Shown here: in pieces, positions 63,894-64,000 of the stretch
How positions within the stretch are numbered: position 1 is the stretch's first letter
How the letters are laid out: every line of letters begins with the position of its first letter
Position numbers and translations under genes: made by a program
Assembly (NCBI GenBank): GCA_003586115.2
Contig: QVOM02000021.1
Coordinates: 10,492,248 to 10,556,247, forward strand
Reading direction: 5' to 3'
DNA: 64,000 bases
From: Salvator merianae
Taxonomy: Eukaryota > Chordata > Lepidosauria > Squamata > Teiidae
Notes under the pieces: generated by a model
Seen by the model: only the letters and a program-made list of their open reading frames with translations
Database searches by the model: none
What the model was told of the DNA's origin: nothing

Positions 63894-64000
63894 TTTGCAA
63901 TGCTAGATCAAGGCTGATGATGCTGTCCCAGAAATGGTGCTGTTTGCAAACAGAGACTGAGAAGAATAAAGCGGAAGCATCAGGAATTTCTGAAACATAA

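Larger units (their letters stand above)
60641..64000 (+). other. SGTB: SGTB intron 8 and start of intron 9
   Basis: Intron 8 (60641-63271) carries an L1 interrupted by an L2-type tail, a CR1 with its own insertion, and a DNA element (see entries). 60650-61400 shows nothing recognised. Intron 9 from 63310 is unique-looking up to a partial MITE at 63800-63893. Confidence 0.65.

Noticed and set aside
63310..64000. Search for the remaining SGTB exons
   Set aside because: No frame resembling the MSGMMTN block or a Gln-rich run occurs; they must lie further right.

Overview
The window is vertebrate nuclear DNA, most likely from a squamate reptile (a lizard or gecko; the exact lineage cannot be fixed from the sequence). 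It has split genes with GT-AG introns and a CpG-rich promoter. It also carries the squamate-type mixture of CR1, L2, BovB, L1 and Penelope-like retroelement fossils, hAT and PIF/Harbinger-like DNA transposons, and SINEs with tRNA-like or 5S-rRNA-like heads. There is no bacterial gene structure and no CRISPR array.

Two protein-coding genes can be assembled exon by exon, arranged head to head. On the minus strand, from about 40.94 kb down to the left edge, lies NLN (neurolysin, an M3 zinc oligopeptidase). Eight coding exons are visible (about 441 codons, ending just before the catalytic HEXXH exon); the rest is beyond base 1. On the plus strand, from the CpG island at about 41.2-41.44 kb to the right edge, lies SGTB (small glutamine-rich TPR co-chaperone beta). 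It has a non-coding first exon and eight coding exons (about 240 codons); the Gln-rich C-terminus is beyond base 64000. All splice phases agree. The same NLN/SGTB neighbour pair exists in mammals, so this is conserved synteny.

Layout: 1-7.4 kb, last visible NLN intron, full of transposon fossils (Harbinger-like element, BovB split by a CR1, Penelope-like element, CR1). 7.4-17.5 kb, NLN exons 8 to 5 with SINE, L1 and foldback elements between them. 17.5-21.4 kb, NLN intron 4 built of nested CR1s, then exon 4. 21.4-28.7 kb, NLN intron 3 with two hAT elements (one of 1.27 kb with intact 8-bp target duplications and an internal 47-bp minisatellite), an L2 and a 5S-headed SINE. 28.7-31 kb, exons 3 and 2. 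31-40.9 kb, NLN intron 1 with L2 copies in both orientations and MITEs. 40.8-41.8 kb, shared CpG-island promoter. 41.4-64 kb, SGTB with MITEs, SINEs, CR1 and L1 inserted in its introns.

The two genes have no known joint pathway. NLN cleaves short peptides such as neurotensin; SGTB binds Hsp70/Hsp90 tails and tail-anchored or misfolded clients. Their link here is the shared promoter. I found no convincing new biological system. The points most worth a second look are the modular SINE family (two different Pol III heads on one body), the hAT element carrying an alternating minisatellite, the Penelope remnant, and several insertions dated relative to one another by target-site duplications.
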